A program made the translations under genes and the position numbers. From NCBI GenBank assembly GCA_963678565.1, contig OY782875.1:2418001-2482000 (forward strand): a stretch of DNA of 64,000 bases, read 5' to 3'. Position 1 is the first letter of the stretch; each line of letters begins with the position of its first letter. Below the pieces are notes generated by a model that had not been told where the DNA came from, searched no databases, and saw nothing but the letters and a program-made list of their open reading frames with translations. This document shows, one piece after another, positions 52,697 to 61,747 of this stretch. The DNA comes from SKHV01 sp963678565 (GTDB lineage Bacteria > Bacteroidota > Bacteroidia > Bacteroidales > Prolixibacteraceae).

Positions 52697-53212
52697 TTAT
52701 TTTGAATTATATATATAATCAAAGGTTTTATTTCGGCTGAATAAATAATTGGTGGTTTTACGTTGTATTGTAAACTGAACAATGTTGGTTTGATCGCGAA
52801 AAGTATCCAACAATATTTTATTACTCATTGTTAGCGTTTCAATGTTATCAACATCCTTGATTTCCAAATAGCACCAAACGGCATCATCTTCCAGCTCTTT
52901 TCCGATGTAATAAAATTGAGTATCTGTGTCATTCAATTTTACAGTAACTTTCGAATTAAGATAATCAACAATCAAAGAATCAGAATTTACATTTTCAATT
53001 GCTTCCCCTAAAAACAAAGGTTCCATCCCTTTATCTTTGAAAGATTGTTCTAAATCTTCAGCAAATATTTTAAAAGCAAATTCTAATATATCATCTTCCT
53101 CGTTAAAGTTGATCTGACACAAGCTAATATAAAAAGGATGCGCTTTTACTTCACGTGGAAATAATATTGAAATAAATAATACAGATATTAATAGAATTCT
53201 TTTTAATTTCAT
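52697..53212 (-). CDS. DUF6702 family secreted protein
   Basis: A 171-residue protein with a signal peptide (about 1-24, ending KAHP) and a mature start HPFYISLCQINF typical of DUF6702. The domain is beta-rich. The family often lies beside HupE/UreJ and M1 peptidase genes, as here, where it is divergent from hupE by 44 bases. Its role is unknown; a metal-related function has been proposed for the neighbourhood but is not shown here. Confidence 0.85.
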   Translation of the reverse strand: MKLKRILLISVLFISILFPREVKAHPFYISLCQINFNEEDDILEFAFKIFAEDLEQSFKDKGMEPLFLGEAIENVNSDSLIVDYLNSKVTVKLNDTDTQFYYIGKELEDDAVWCYLEIKDVDNIETLTMSNKILLDTFRDQTNIVQFTIQRKTTNYLFSRNKTFDYIYNSK

Positions 53213-53256
53213 GTTTTGTTTGTTTTACACCCCTAATAAATGTCAAAATTAAAAAA

Positions 53257-53832
53257 ATGAACCTGTTTCAGTTATATCTTTCACTCGGATTTAATCATAT
53301 TGTTGATTTAAAGGGTTATGATCACATTGTATTCATACTCGCATTATGTGCAGGCTACAATTTTTCTGAAATCAAAAAGATATTAATATTAATAACGGCT
53401 TTTACCATTGGGCATACTGCAACTTTAGCATTATCAACCTTAAATATTCTAAATATCAATTCGGATTTAATTGAATTTTTAATACCAGTAACGATTATTA
53501 TTACTGCGATATCAAACTTATTTAAAACCAATAAAGCACATAATCGCTTTGTGTATATTTTAGCTTTGTTTTTCGGGTTAATTCATGGACTTGGTTTTTC
53601 GAACTATTTAAAAGAATTACTTGGCAAAGAGTCATCAATTATTAGTCCACTTTTCTCTTTTAACTTAGGTTTAGAACTAGGTCAAATTGTAATTTTAGTA
53701 GTTTACTTTATACTTATGTTTTTGTTGACTAAAATTTTTAGAATGCAACAAGAACATTGGAAAATATATATTTCGGGTGCGGCATTTGGGATTGCAACAA
53801 CCATTATCATTCAAAGTGATTTTCTTTTTTAA
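53257..53832 (+). CDS. HupE/UreJ family membrane protein
   Basis: A 191-residue membrane protein with about six transmembrane segments. The start GFNHIVDLKGYDHIVFILALCAGY and the later GLIHGLGFSNYLKELL are the HupE/UreJ signature, with conserved histidines. These proteins are proposed metal (nickel or cobalt) permeases or accessory factors. It precedes the M1 peptidase gene by 57 bases. Confidence 0.88.
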   Translation: MNLFQLYLSLGFNHIVDLKGYDHIVFILALCAGYNFSEIKKILILITAFTIGHTATLALSTLNILNINSDLIEFLIPVTIIITAISNLFKTNKAHNRFVYILALFFGLIHGLGFSNYLKELLGKESSIISPLFSFNLGLELGQIVILVVYFILMFLLTKIFRMQQEHWKIYISGAAFGIATTIIIQSDFLF

Positions 53833-53889
53833 AAAGATCAAAGGGCAAATTGGGAACTAAAGTTGTTCAATTACTTAAAATTTAAATTA

Positions 53890-56211
53890 ATGAGAATTTG
53901 CATTACACTGGTTTTTCTTTTCAGTATTATTTTATTAAATGCGCAAGAAAACATTAACAAAAACAAATTTCGCCAGTTAAAACAAGAGTTTGCAACACCA
54001 AATATTTATCGAACGGCATCGGGTGCTCCGGGGCATGAATACTGGCAACAAAAAGCAGATTATAAAATTGACATTAGATTAAACGAACAAGAACAACAAT
54101 TACATGGTTCCGAAACAATCACCTATCACAACCAATCGCCCGATGAGTTAAGTTACATTTGGATGCAATTAGATCAAAATATTCGTGCTAAAAACTCCGA
54201 CACTTATAAGATACAAACGTCTTCGATGAGAGGCCGATATTCCTTTAGCCAATTAGAAGCTAAAAAAAACAATTTCGATGGTGGTTTTAAAATTCAAGAA
54301 GTAAAAGGGAAAAAAGGTGAAGATTTAGATTATACCATCAATAAAACAATGATGCGAATTGATCTGGAAAATCCATTAAAATCAGGAGAAAGTATAACTT
54401 TTAGCATCAAATGGTGGTACAATATCAACAATCGCTTGAAAATTGGTGGACGATCGGGATATGAATTTTTTGAAGCCGATAGCAACTGTTTGTACACAAT
54501 TGCTCAGTTTTATCCCCGCATGGCAGTTTACAACGAAGTAGAGGGATGGCAAAATAAACAGTTTTTAGGAACTGGTGAGTTTTCGTTGCCTTTTGGAGAC
54601 TTTGATGTAACGATCACCGTGCCTGCCGATCACATTGTTGGAGCTACCGGCGAATTACAAAATGCGAAAGAAGTACTTTCCTCCAAACAATTAAAAAAAC
54701 TTGAAACAGCAAAAAAATCAGAAACACCTATAATTATTGTAAGTCAACAAGAGGCAGAAGAAGCCGAAAAAACGAGATCTAGCAAATATAAAACCTGGAA
54801 TTTCAAAGCTTCGAATGTTCGCGATTTTGCGTTTGCAAGTTCTCGAAAATTTATTTGGGATGCCATGGGAGTTTCCTTTGGAGATCGCACAGTTTTGGCT
54901 ATGTCGTATTATCCAAAAGAAGGAAACCCCCTGTGGGAGCAATATTCAACCAAAGTTGTGGCACATACAATAAAAACCTATTCGAATTATACTTTTGATT
55001 ATCCTTACCCGGTTGCAATTTCGGTGCATAGCAAAAGTATTGGGATGGAATACCCAATGATTTGTTTCAATTACGGTCGTCCAGAATCTGATGGTACCTA
55101 TAGCAAAAATACAAAATATGGAATGATTGGGGTTATCATTCACGAAGTTGGGCACAATTATTTCCCAATGATTGTTAATTCTGATGAACGACAATGGGCA
55201 TGGATGGATGAAGGAATCAATTCTTTTCTTGAATTTATTACAAAGATGGAGTGGGAGTATGATTTCCCATCACGTGCAGGCCACCCTTCTAAAATTGTTG
55301 ATTATATGAGAGGAGATAAAAAATATATCTCTCCAATAATGACCAATTCAGAATCGGTTTGGAACTTAGGCCCAAATGCCTACCACAAACCGGCAACTGC
55401 ACTCAATATTTTACGTGAAACGATTATGGGCCGAGAACTTTTTGATTATGCATTTAAAACTTATGCCAACCGTTGGAAATTTAAACATCCATCGCCCGAA
55501 GACTTCTTTAGAACAATGGAAGATGCTTCGGGAGTTGATTTAGACTGGTTTTGGCGAGGTTGGTTTTATACCACCGACAACGTCGACATCTCAATCGAAA
55601 ACGCAAAATGGTTTCAAATAGATAATCAGGACCCTCAAAGCAAAAAGGAATTGCAAAAAGAAGAAGACAAATACAAAGCTCGATCGATGACCAACATCCA
55701 TAACTCTGAAGAAATGACCGTGACATACAACGATACAACCTTGCAAGATTTTTACAATAGTTATGATCAATATAAGGTTTCAAGTAATGAAGAACAATCT
55801 TATGAAAATTGGATAAGCTCCTTAAATGATATTGAAAAAGAATATTGGGATGGAAAATACAATTATTATCAAATCGATTTTAAAAACATTGGAGGTTTGG
55901 TAATGCCAATAATTTTAGAATTTACTTTTGTCGATAATTCTACCGAAATAGTTAGAATTCCTGCTGAAATTTGGCGCAAAAATAATGAGGAAGTATCTAA
56001 GGTTTTCTTTTTCGACAAGGAAGTTAGCAAAATAACTCTAGATCCTTATTTAGAAACGGCAGATGTTGATTTGTACAACAATTACTGGCCACGACAATTT
56101 ACTCCAAATCGATTTCAAGTATATAAGCAACGAAAACGTTCTAGAACGGGGTCCAATATAATGCAGCGTGAATTAAAACGCATGGAAGAAGAAAATAAAA
56201 AGGAGAATTAA
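53890..56211 (+). CDS. Secreted M1-family zinc metallopeptidase
   Basis: A 773-residue protein with a signal peptide (about 1-18). The zinc motif HEVGH is at residues 418-422 (H418, E419, H422), and the third ligand is in WMDEGINSFLEF about 20 residues later. The substrate-binding region before it reads SIGMEYPMICF, where aminopeptidases have GAMEN. A Lys/Arg-rich C-terminus ends the protein. The start at 53890 (MRICITL) is preferred over the TTG at 53863. It follows HupE and forms the familiar DUF6702-HupE-M1 block. Confidence 0.9.
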   Translation: MRICITLVFLFSIILLNAQENINKNKFRQLKQEFATPNIYRTASGAPGHEYWQQKADYKIDIRLNEQEQQLHGSETITYHNQSPDELSYIWMQLDQNIRAKNSDTYKIQTSSMRGRYSFSQLEAKKNNFDGGFKIQEVKGKKGEDLDYTINKTMMRIDLENPLKSGESITFSIKWWYNINNRLKIGGRSGYEFFEADSNCLYTIAQFYPRMAVYNEVEGWQNKQFLGTGEFSLPFGDFDVTITVPADHIVGATGELQNAKEVLSSKQLKKLETAKKSETPIIIVSQQEAEEAEKTRSSKYKTWNFKASNVRDFAFASSRKFIWDAMGVSFGDRTVLAMSYYPKEGNPLWEQYSTKVVAHTIKTYSNYTFDYPYPVAISVHSKSIGMEYPMICFNYGRPESDGTYSKNTKYGMIGVIIHEVGHNYFPMIVNSDERQWAWMDEGINSFLEFITKMEWEYDFPSRAGHPSKIVDYMRGDKKYISPIMTNSESVWNLGPNAYHKPATALNILRETIMGRELFDYAFKTYANRWKFKHPSPEDFFRTMEDASGVDLDWFWRGWFYTTDNVDISIENAKWFQIDNQDPQSKKELQKEEDKYKARSMTNIHNSEEMTVTYNDTTLQDFYNSYDQYKVSSNEEQSYENWISSLNDIEKEYWDGKYNYYQIDFKNIGGLVMPIILEFTFVDNSTEIVRIPAEIWRKNNEEVSKVFFFDKEVSKITLDPYLETADVDLYNNYWPRQFTPNRFQVYKQRKRSRTGSNIMQRELKRMEEENKKEN

Positions 56212-56225
56212 TTAATGTTCAAATC

Positions 56226-56262
56226 AAAAAAAGCCAGCAAGTTTAAGCTTGCTGGCTTTTTT
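56226..56262. terminator. Bidirectional terminator between the peptidase and permease genes
   Basis: A run of A plus GCCAGCAAG pairs with CTTGCTGGC plus a run of T, with a six-base loop. Confidence 0.85.
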
Positions 56263-56310
56263 ATTAGAATAAAAATTTAATTAATCTCATGCTGAGTAGT
56301 CCTAAATTCC

Positions 56311-57564
56311 TTATTCAACTACTTTATAACCTAATCCATTGATTGTATCTTTTGCGTTGTCAACATTCACAGAATCGCCTTGAATAGTTACAGTTTTGTC
56401 ATTTAAATTTACAATTGCATTGTCGATCGACTCTAACTTCTTCAGATTATTCTCAACGTTCATCTTGCAATGATTACAAGTCATTCCTTCAACTTTCAAT
56501 AATTGTTCTTTCATATTATTTTCATTTTGATCTTTATTTTCCATTTCCGATTTTGAGTTGTATTTTTTATAAAATGCAAATACCAATAAGCCAGATAAAA
56601 TTATTCCAGAGCTAATTTGTATCCAATTTAATCCAATGTGATGAGCTCCGTGCATGCTTTGATTTACAAAACTTGTAAACCATTCAATGGGTAATACATA
56701 ATCAATTAAAATACCTGTAATAAGTGCTCCGACAATTATAGTTGCCAAATAACTAAAAAGAGACTTTCGTCCAAGCACTTTTCCAATCATAGTAATAGTT
56801 GCCGCATTGGTCGCAGGTCCAGCCATTAATAAAACAAATGCTGCTCCCGGGCTTATACCTTTCAAAATTAATATTGCTGCCAATGGAATACTTCCTGTAG
56901 CACAAATATACAATGGAATTGAGACCACCAGAATTATAAGCATTTGCACTAATGGAGCAAGATTTAATAAATCTACAAAATCATCGGGAATTACTGCTGA
57001 AATTAATGCCGCTAACACCAAACCAACGGTGAGCCATTTTGCAATATCCTGCACAAAATCGATAAAACCATATTGAAAAACATCGATCACTTTTTCTTTT
57101 AAAGTTTTCTTTTCGGCATCACTTTCTGTAAATTCAATTTGGTTTACCTCATTCTTAGTAACTTTTGCGGTAATTAAGCCGCCAGTTATTCCTGTTACAA
57201 GCGCCGCAATAGGTCTTAAAATTGCAAATGGTAACCCCAACAATGAAAAAGTTGCTAAGATAGAATCAATGCCTGTTTGAGGCGTCGAAATTAGAAACGA
57301 TATAGTTCCGCCTTTTGAAGCTCCATTCTTATAAAAAGCCGTCCCTGTTGGAATAACACCACAAGAACACAAGGGCAAGGGAACGCCAAATAAAGATGCT
57401 AATACAGAGGACTTAAAAGCACCTCCATTAAAATATTTCTCGATTTTATTCCTCGGAATAAAGGCATATAACAAACCTGCAAAGAAAAAACCTAAAAGCA
57501 GGTAAGGCGCCATTTCTCCAATTATGGTAATAAAGTCTTTTATAAATTTAATTATAAACTCCAT
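56311..57564 (-). CDS. SO_0444-type Cu/Zn efflux permease with C-terminal HMA domain
   Basis: A 417-residue membrane protein of the permease family annotated as SO_0444 Cu/Zn efflux transporters. The signature PLPLCSCGVIPTG (C66 and C68) and STPQTGIDSI are present, with about eight transmembrane segments. The C-terminal 65 residues are an HMA metal-binding domain with MTCNHC (C363, C366). The domain fusion would hand metal to the pore. It is transcribed next to the AraC-type regulator, itself carrying an HMA-like domain. Confidence 0.88.
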   Translation of the reverse strand: MEFIIKFIKDFITIIGEMAPYLLLGFFFAGLLYAFIPRNKIEKYFNGGAFKSSVLASLFGVPLPLCSCGVIPTGTAFYKNGASKGGTISFLISTPQTGIDSILATFSLLGLPFAILRPIAALVTGITGGLITAKVTKNEVNQIEFTESDAEKKTLKEKVIDVFQYGFIDFVQDIAKWLTVGLVLAALISAVIPDDFVDLLNLAPLVQMLIILVVSIPLYICATGSIPLAAILILKGISPGAAFVLLMAGPATNAATITMIGKVLGRKSLFSYLATIIVGALITGILIDYVLPIEWFTSFVNQSMHGAHHIGLNWIQISSGIILSGLLVFAFYKKYNSKSEMENKDQNENNMKEQLLKVEGMTCNHCKMNVENNLKKLESIDNAIVNLNDKTVTIQGDSVNVDNAKDTINGLGYKVVE

Positions 57565-57579
57565 CGCTTATGTTTTATA

Positions 57580-57587
57580 CAAAAGTA
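57580..57587 (-). promoter_or_regulatory. -7 box for the efflux permease gene
   Basis: TACTTTTG on the minus strand ends 15 bases before the ATG at 57564. There is no -33 TTTG, as expected if an activator is needed. Confidence 0.45.
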
Positions 57588-57645
57588 GTACAAACCATGG
57601 GCTAAGCTTTACATCATTTTAATTAAAAGTTATAGGATTTTTGGA

Positions 57646-58218
57646 TTAAACCTCATCTAAAGGTTTACGATCTTTTTGATTGCTCTTTTTAAGTTGAGAC
57701 GGCGTTAAACCGGTTACTTTTTTAAATTGACTTGAAAGGTGTTGAACGCTGCTATATCCAAGTTGATACGCAATTTCATTCAGGGTCAATTCTTTGTAAG
57801 TAAGTAGCTCTTTAACTTTTTCAATTTTCTGATCAATAATATAGTGCTCAATTGTGTAGCCTAAGGTTGAAGAAAATAAATTACTTAAATAGGAATAGTC
57901 ATAACCAATTTCTTTCGATAATAGCTCTGAATAATTAAACTTATTTTCAGTTAAGTCTCCATGGTGTATTTGCCTAATTATTAAAGTTTTGACTTTGTCA
58001 ATTAATTGGCTTTTTCGATCGTCTAGTAACTCAAATCCATTTTCGTTGAGTACACGGTCTATTTCTTGTAATTCTTTATTCGATGGTGTACTTTTTAAAA
58101 CAACCTCGCCCAATTCAATATGCTCAATATGATGACCAAGTTGCGATAACTCTTCATTTACAACCTTGATACAACGGTTGCAAACCATATTCTTTATATT
58201 CAATTGATATGAACTCAT
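57646..58218 (-). CDS. HMA-like metal-binding domain fused to an AraC-type regulator
   Basis: A 190-residue protein. Residues 1-70 look like a heavy-metal-associated domain (NIKNMVCNRC, C13 and C16); residues 90-185 are an AraC-type DNA-binding domain with two helix-turn-helix units (LNEIAYQLGYSSVQHLSSQFKKVTGLTPSQL). The start at 58218 (MSSYQLN) is preferred over 58287 because a -7 box covers the longer start. It probably senses copper or another thiophilic metal and switches the adjacent efflux gene, 81 bases away. Confidence 0.88.
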   Translation of the reverse strand: MSSYQLNIKNMVCNRCIKVVNEELSQLGHHIEHIELGEVVLKSTPSNKELQEIDRVLNENGFELLDDRKSQLIDKVKTLIIRQIHHGDLTENKFNYSELLSKEIGYDYSYLSNLFSSTLGYTIEHYIIDQKIEKVKELLTYKELTLNEIAYQLGYSSVQHLSSQFKKVTGLTPSQLKKSNQKDRKPLDEV

Positions 58219-58284
58219 TTTCAATAGCCTAATTAAAAAAATAAAATTTATAGCATCAATAAAAACACTTGAACATTCAAATAA

Positions 58285-58292
58285 CAAATTTA
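58285..58292 (-). promoter_or_regulatory. -7 box for the HMA-AraC gene
   Basis: TAAATTTG on the minus strand. It overlaps the longer ORF start at 58287 and lies 66 bases before 58218. Confidence 0.5.
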
Positions 58293-58384
58293 CACAAAAA
58301 GGATAGAGTTATTAAAACGGTAAAAAATCTAATTTCTAAAAATTGTACCATTAAATTTTATACCAACTAAACAATTAATCAATC

Positions 58385-58395
58385 ATAACGGTTAT
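58385..58395. promoter_or_regulatory. Short inverted repeat, possible operator
   Basis: ATAAC-G-GTTAT is an imperfect-centre palindrome upstream of the small ORF at 58424 and about 165 bases from the regulator gene. It is a single copy, so weak. Confidence 0.25.
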
Positions 58396-58423
58396 AATTG
58401 TTCCTGATACAAAAATTAAAGTT

Positions 58424-58603
58424 ATGACACAGTGGAGATTATGGTGGATGAGAAAGATTAGTGGTGTCAATAAAGCTGAGGCTAAAGAACTTAAGTTGTA
58501 TTATATTGGCATGGACAATTGCAAGTTATTGCAATGGCATAAAACCCATATTTGGATTGACTCTAAGGGGAGAAAATACAGAAGTAGGGTTTTCTATAAG
58601 TAA
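58424..58603 (+). CDS. Hypothetical 59-residue protein rich in Trp and Lys
   Basis: A short ORF from ATG to TAA in the gap between the AraC-type regulator and the metallophosphoesterase. It begins MTQWRLWWMRKISGVNKAEA and ends KGRKYRSRVFYK. It is strongly basic with five tryptophans (three near the start), one cysteine and no signal peptide. It resembles no family I know. A weak GGCTT/AAGCC hairpin follows at 58661-58675. Confidence 0.5.
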   Translation: MTQWRLWWMRKISGVNKAEAKELKLYYIGMDNCKLLQWHKTHIWIDSKGRKYRSRVFYK

Positions 58604-58905
58604 TTAGCTATCTCAATTTAGATTGTTGTTATTTATAGAATCACAAAAATATTAAAGGGCGGCTTTACTTAAGCCATATTACTCCTTTCTTTTACTATTT
58701 ATCACAACATGGGTAATACTGATATTGTCCACTTGTATAACTTTGTCTATCTATTCAGAACAAGTAATGCATACGAATAAGTCGGCTGAAACTTTCAATC
58801 GATGTGTCATAGCTTGTTATATGAAAGTTAAAAAACTGAAATACATGAACTTATAAAAGTATAATATTCAATTTAGAAATTACTTTTGTGACCATTAATT
58901 AGTTT
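58604..58905. other. Intergenic region before the metallophosphoesterase
   Basis: About 300 bases without a credible gene; the longest ATG ORF seen is 23 codons. It holds a weak hairpin (58661-58675) and two TANNTTTG-like boxes, one near 58737 and a better one at 58881. Confidence 0.5.
58881..58888 (+). promoter_or_regulatory. -7 box for the metallophosphoesterase gene
   Basis: TACTTTTG ends 17 bases before the ATG at 58906. The -33 region has no TTTG. Confidence 0.45.
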
Positions 58906-60162
58906 ATGAGAGCAGAACTATCTATTATTATTGGCTTGGTATTATTCATCTTTTTGATTGATGGATTGCTTTATTTCAATCTCCGAAAATTTTTCAAGCA
59001 AAAGAAATTCCCAACGCTGTTAAATCTATTTTTTTGGTTAATTCCAATCTTATTTTCAGGAATACTAATTGCATTCTTTGTTGAAAATTCTACGAATATT
59101 TCAGAATCTAAATATTACACATTTACCATTTTTAATGGCTTATTTGCAATTATTTATGTTCCCAAACTTGTATTCATTGTATATGGAATAATTTACGCAA
59201 TAATTATCAAAATAGTTAGTCTTTTATCGTGGAAAAAAAAGCCAAACAATACAAGCCCAAACTCAAAAGAAAATAAAATTACCCGAGCGCAGTTTTTAGG
59301 TAAAGCAGGAGCAATAGTTGCTGCAGCACCTTTCTTTTCATTAGTTTATGGTATGACAAAAGGTAGATTTGATTACTATTTAAAAAACGTTGAGTTGAAT
59401 TTTAAAAATCTACCAATTGCTTTTGATGGATTGAAAATTATTCAAATTTCAGACATTCATTTAGGAAATTACAATAAAGAATATCATCGTTTGCATGAGG
59501 TAACGAAACTAATTAACCAACAACAGCCCGATTTAATTGTAATGACAGGCGACATGGTGAATAATTTTAGTAGCGAAACCGATGGTTGGGAAGTGGTGTT
59601 TTCGAATATGAAAGCACGATTGGGAAAGTATTCAATTCTTGGAAACCATGATTACGGAGATTATAGTAGCTGGAATTCAAAATTTGCAAAGAATAAAAAC
59701 TTCAAGGGGATTTTAAATGCGTACAAACGTTTTGGTTTTCAATTATTACGAAACGAAAATATCAAAATAGAAGAGGGCAGGGCTGCAATAAATTTATTAG
59801 GCGTTGAAAATTGGGGCAAGCCGCCGTTTCCTCAATATGGCGATCTTCAAAAAACAATGGAAGGAACCTCTGCTTCTGATTTTAACATCTTACTCTCACA
59901 CGATCCCGATCATTGGGAAGAAGAGGTTTGGGGTAAAAACATTGCTTTAACGTTAGCAGGGCATACACACGGAATGCAATTTGGTGTAAAATGGAAGGAA
60001 AAAGTTTGGAGTCCGGCAAAATGGAAATACAAACACTGGGATGGCCTATATAAATATAACAAACAATATTTATACGTAAACAAAGGACTCGGATTTATTG
60101 GAATTCCAATTCGTGTTGGTATGCCACCTGAAATCACTGTTTTCACGCTACTTAAAGGCTAA
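58906..60162 (+). CDS. Membrane-anchored metallophosphoesterase
   Basis: A 418-residue protein. The first 140 residues hold about four transmembrane segments. The C-terminal calcineurin-like phosphoesterase domain has ISDIHLG, GDMVNN, LGNHDYG, LLSHDPD and AGHTHG in order, which are its metal-binding motifs. It resembles YkuE/LpxH-like enzymes of Bacteroidota acting on phospholipids or nucleotides. It converges with mnmE, six bases apart. Confidence 0.9.
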   Translation: MRAELSIIIGLVLFIFLIDGLLYFNLRKFFKQKKFPTLLNLFFWLIPILFSGILIAFFVENSTNISESKYYTFTIFNGLFAIIYVPKLVFIVYGIIYAIIIKIVSLLSWKKKPNNTSPNSKENKITRAQFLGKAGAIVAAAPFFSLVYGMTKGRFDYYLKNVELNFKNLPIAFDGLKIIQISDIHLGNYNKEYHRLHEVTKLINQQQPDLIVMTGDMVNNFSSETDGWEVVFSNMKARLGKYSILGNHDYGDYSSWNSKFAKNKNFKGILNAYKRFGFQLLRNENIKIEEGRAAINLLGVENWGKPPFPQYGDLQKTMEGTSASDFNILLSHDPDHWEEEVWGKNIALTLAGHTHGMQFGVKWKEKVWSPAKWKYKHWDGLYKYNKQYLYVNKGLGFIGIPIRVGMPPEITVFTLLKG

Positions 60163-60168
60163 CCTGAT

Positions 60169-61560
60169 TTACTTTCCGATACAGAAATTCTTGAAGATAT
60201 TTCCCAACACTTCCTCGTTGCTTATATCTCCGGTGATTTCACCTAGGTAATGAGAACACTCGCGAATATCTTGCGATAAAAAGTCACCTGAAATTTGTGC
60301 GTTCAAACCTTCAATTACACGCTCAATTGCCGACTGTGCATTTGCCAGCGATTCATAATGACGCGCGTTGCTTATAAGCACACTGTTTTCTGAAAAACCT
60401 TTCTTCTTTATTGTATTTACTAAATACTCAATTAACTCAGTAATATTTTGATTTTCTTTTGCTGAAATTTTTAAACTTGGAAATTCGTATGCACTAATAA
60501 TTTCAGACAATTCTTTAAGTTTATTGCTTTGGGCAATGTCAGTTTTGTTGATTACTAAAATTGCATTTTTACCTGCCGCCTTTTCTTCAACTTTATTCAA
60601 AAACTCAATTATAGAATTCTTATCGCGTGTTGCATCAATCATTACCAAAGCAAGATCAGCTTGTTTTAGTTTTGAAAATGATCTTTCGATTCCGATATTC
60701 TCAATAGTATCGGAAGTGTTTCGAATTCCGGCCGTATCGATAAATCGAAACAGAATTCCATCGATCACCATTACATCTTCAATTACATCACGAGTAGTAC
60801 CTGCAATATCAGATACAATAGCTTTATCTTCTTTTAATAGTTTATTGAGCAATGTTGATTTACCTACATTGGTATCGCCAACAATTGCCACCGGAATACC
60901 ATTTTTTATCGCATTTCCGAGCTGAAAAGAATTAGAAAGATTAATAATTATCTCATGTATTTTTGTTGTTAATTCAAGTAGCGCAGTGCGATCGGCAAAT
61001 TCAACATCTTCTTCACTAAAGTCTAACTCTAATTCAACCAAGGAAATAAATGTTAATAATTCTTGTCGCAATGATTTAATTTCTTCAGAAACGCCACCTT
61101 TCATTTGGTTCATCGCAATTTGATGTGCTGCCCCCGATTGAGATGAAATTAAATCGGCCACAGCTTCTGCTTGTGAAAGATCCATTTTACCATTTAAAAA
61201 TGCGCGCTGTGTAAATTCCCCGGGTTTAGCGGTTCTGGCTCCCTTTTTAATTAAGAGCTGCAAAATGCGTTGCTGAATGTAGGTTGATCCATGACAAGCA
61301 ATTTCAGCAATATGCTCGCCGGTATATGAGTGTGGGGATTTAAAGACAGATATCACCACTTCATCTATTACCTCGTCTTGATCTTTTATATTTCCAAAAT
61401 GAACCGTATTGGCTTTTTGAGCTGCCAAACCCGATTTTTTTTTCATTTCAAAAACCTGATCTACAATTTCAAAAGCTTCACTGCCCGATAAACGTATTAA
61501 AGCAATTGCTCCCATTCCCGGGGCTGTGCTGATAGCGCAAATGGTATTCTGATCAATCAT
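60169..61560 (-). CDS. mnmE: tRNA uridine-5-carboxymethylaminomethyl modification GTPase MnmE
   Basis: A 463-residue GTPase that with MnmG modifies wobble U34 of certain tRNAs. The N-terminal formyl-THF-binding domain (TICAISTAPGMGAIALIRLSG), helical domain and GTPase motifs GDTNVGKST, DIAGTTRD and DTAGIR are in order. The C-terminal CIGK carries the family cysteine. A -7-like box ends four bases before the ATG. Confidence 0.97.
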   Translation of the reverse strand: MIDQNTICAISTAPGMGAIALIRLSGSEAFEIVDQVFEMKKKSGLAAQKANTVHFGNIKDQDEVIDEVVISVFKSPHSYTGEHIAEIACHGSTYIQQRILQLLIKKGARTAKPGEFTQRAFLNGKMDLSQAEAVADLISSQSGAAHQIAMNQMKGGVSEEIKSLRQELLTFISLVELELDFSEEDVEFADRTALLELTTKIHEIIINLSNSFQLGNAIKNGIPVAIVGDTNVGKSTLLNKLLKEDKAIVSDIAGTTRDVIEDVMVIDGILFRFIDTAGIRNTSDTIENIGIERSFSKLKQADLALVMIDATRDKNSIIEFLNKVEEKAAGKNAILVINKTDIAQSNKLKELSEIISAYEFPSLKISAKENQNITELIEYLVNTIKKKGFSENSVLISNARHYESLANAQSAIERVIEGLNAQISGDFLSQDIRECSHYLGEITGDISNEEVLGNIFKNFCIGK

Positions 61561-61564
61561 GATG

Positions 61565-61572
61565 CAAAATTA
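61565..61572 (-). promoter_or_regulatory. -7 box directly before mnmE
   Basis: TAATTTTG on the minus strand ends four bases before the ATG, so the transcript may be nearly leaderless. Confidence 0.4.
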
Positions 61573-61747
61573 ATGCAAAATTTCTAACTTCTTTTATTTC
61601 TTATATTATTCATTTACTAGTTAAAACTAAAACATGTACAATTCCTATCGCCTTATTTCTTTAAAATACTATTTTTGAACAATATTCGTATATGAATTTG
61701 AATTCACCAATCGCTATATTTTGTTATTAACCAATTGATTATCTATT

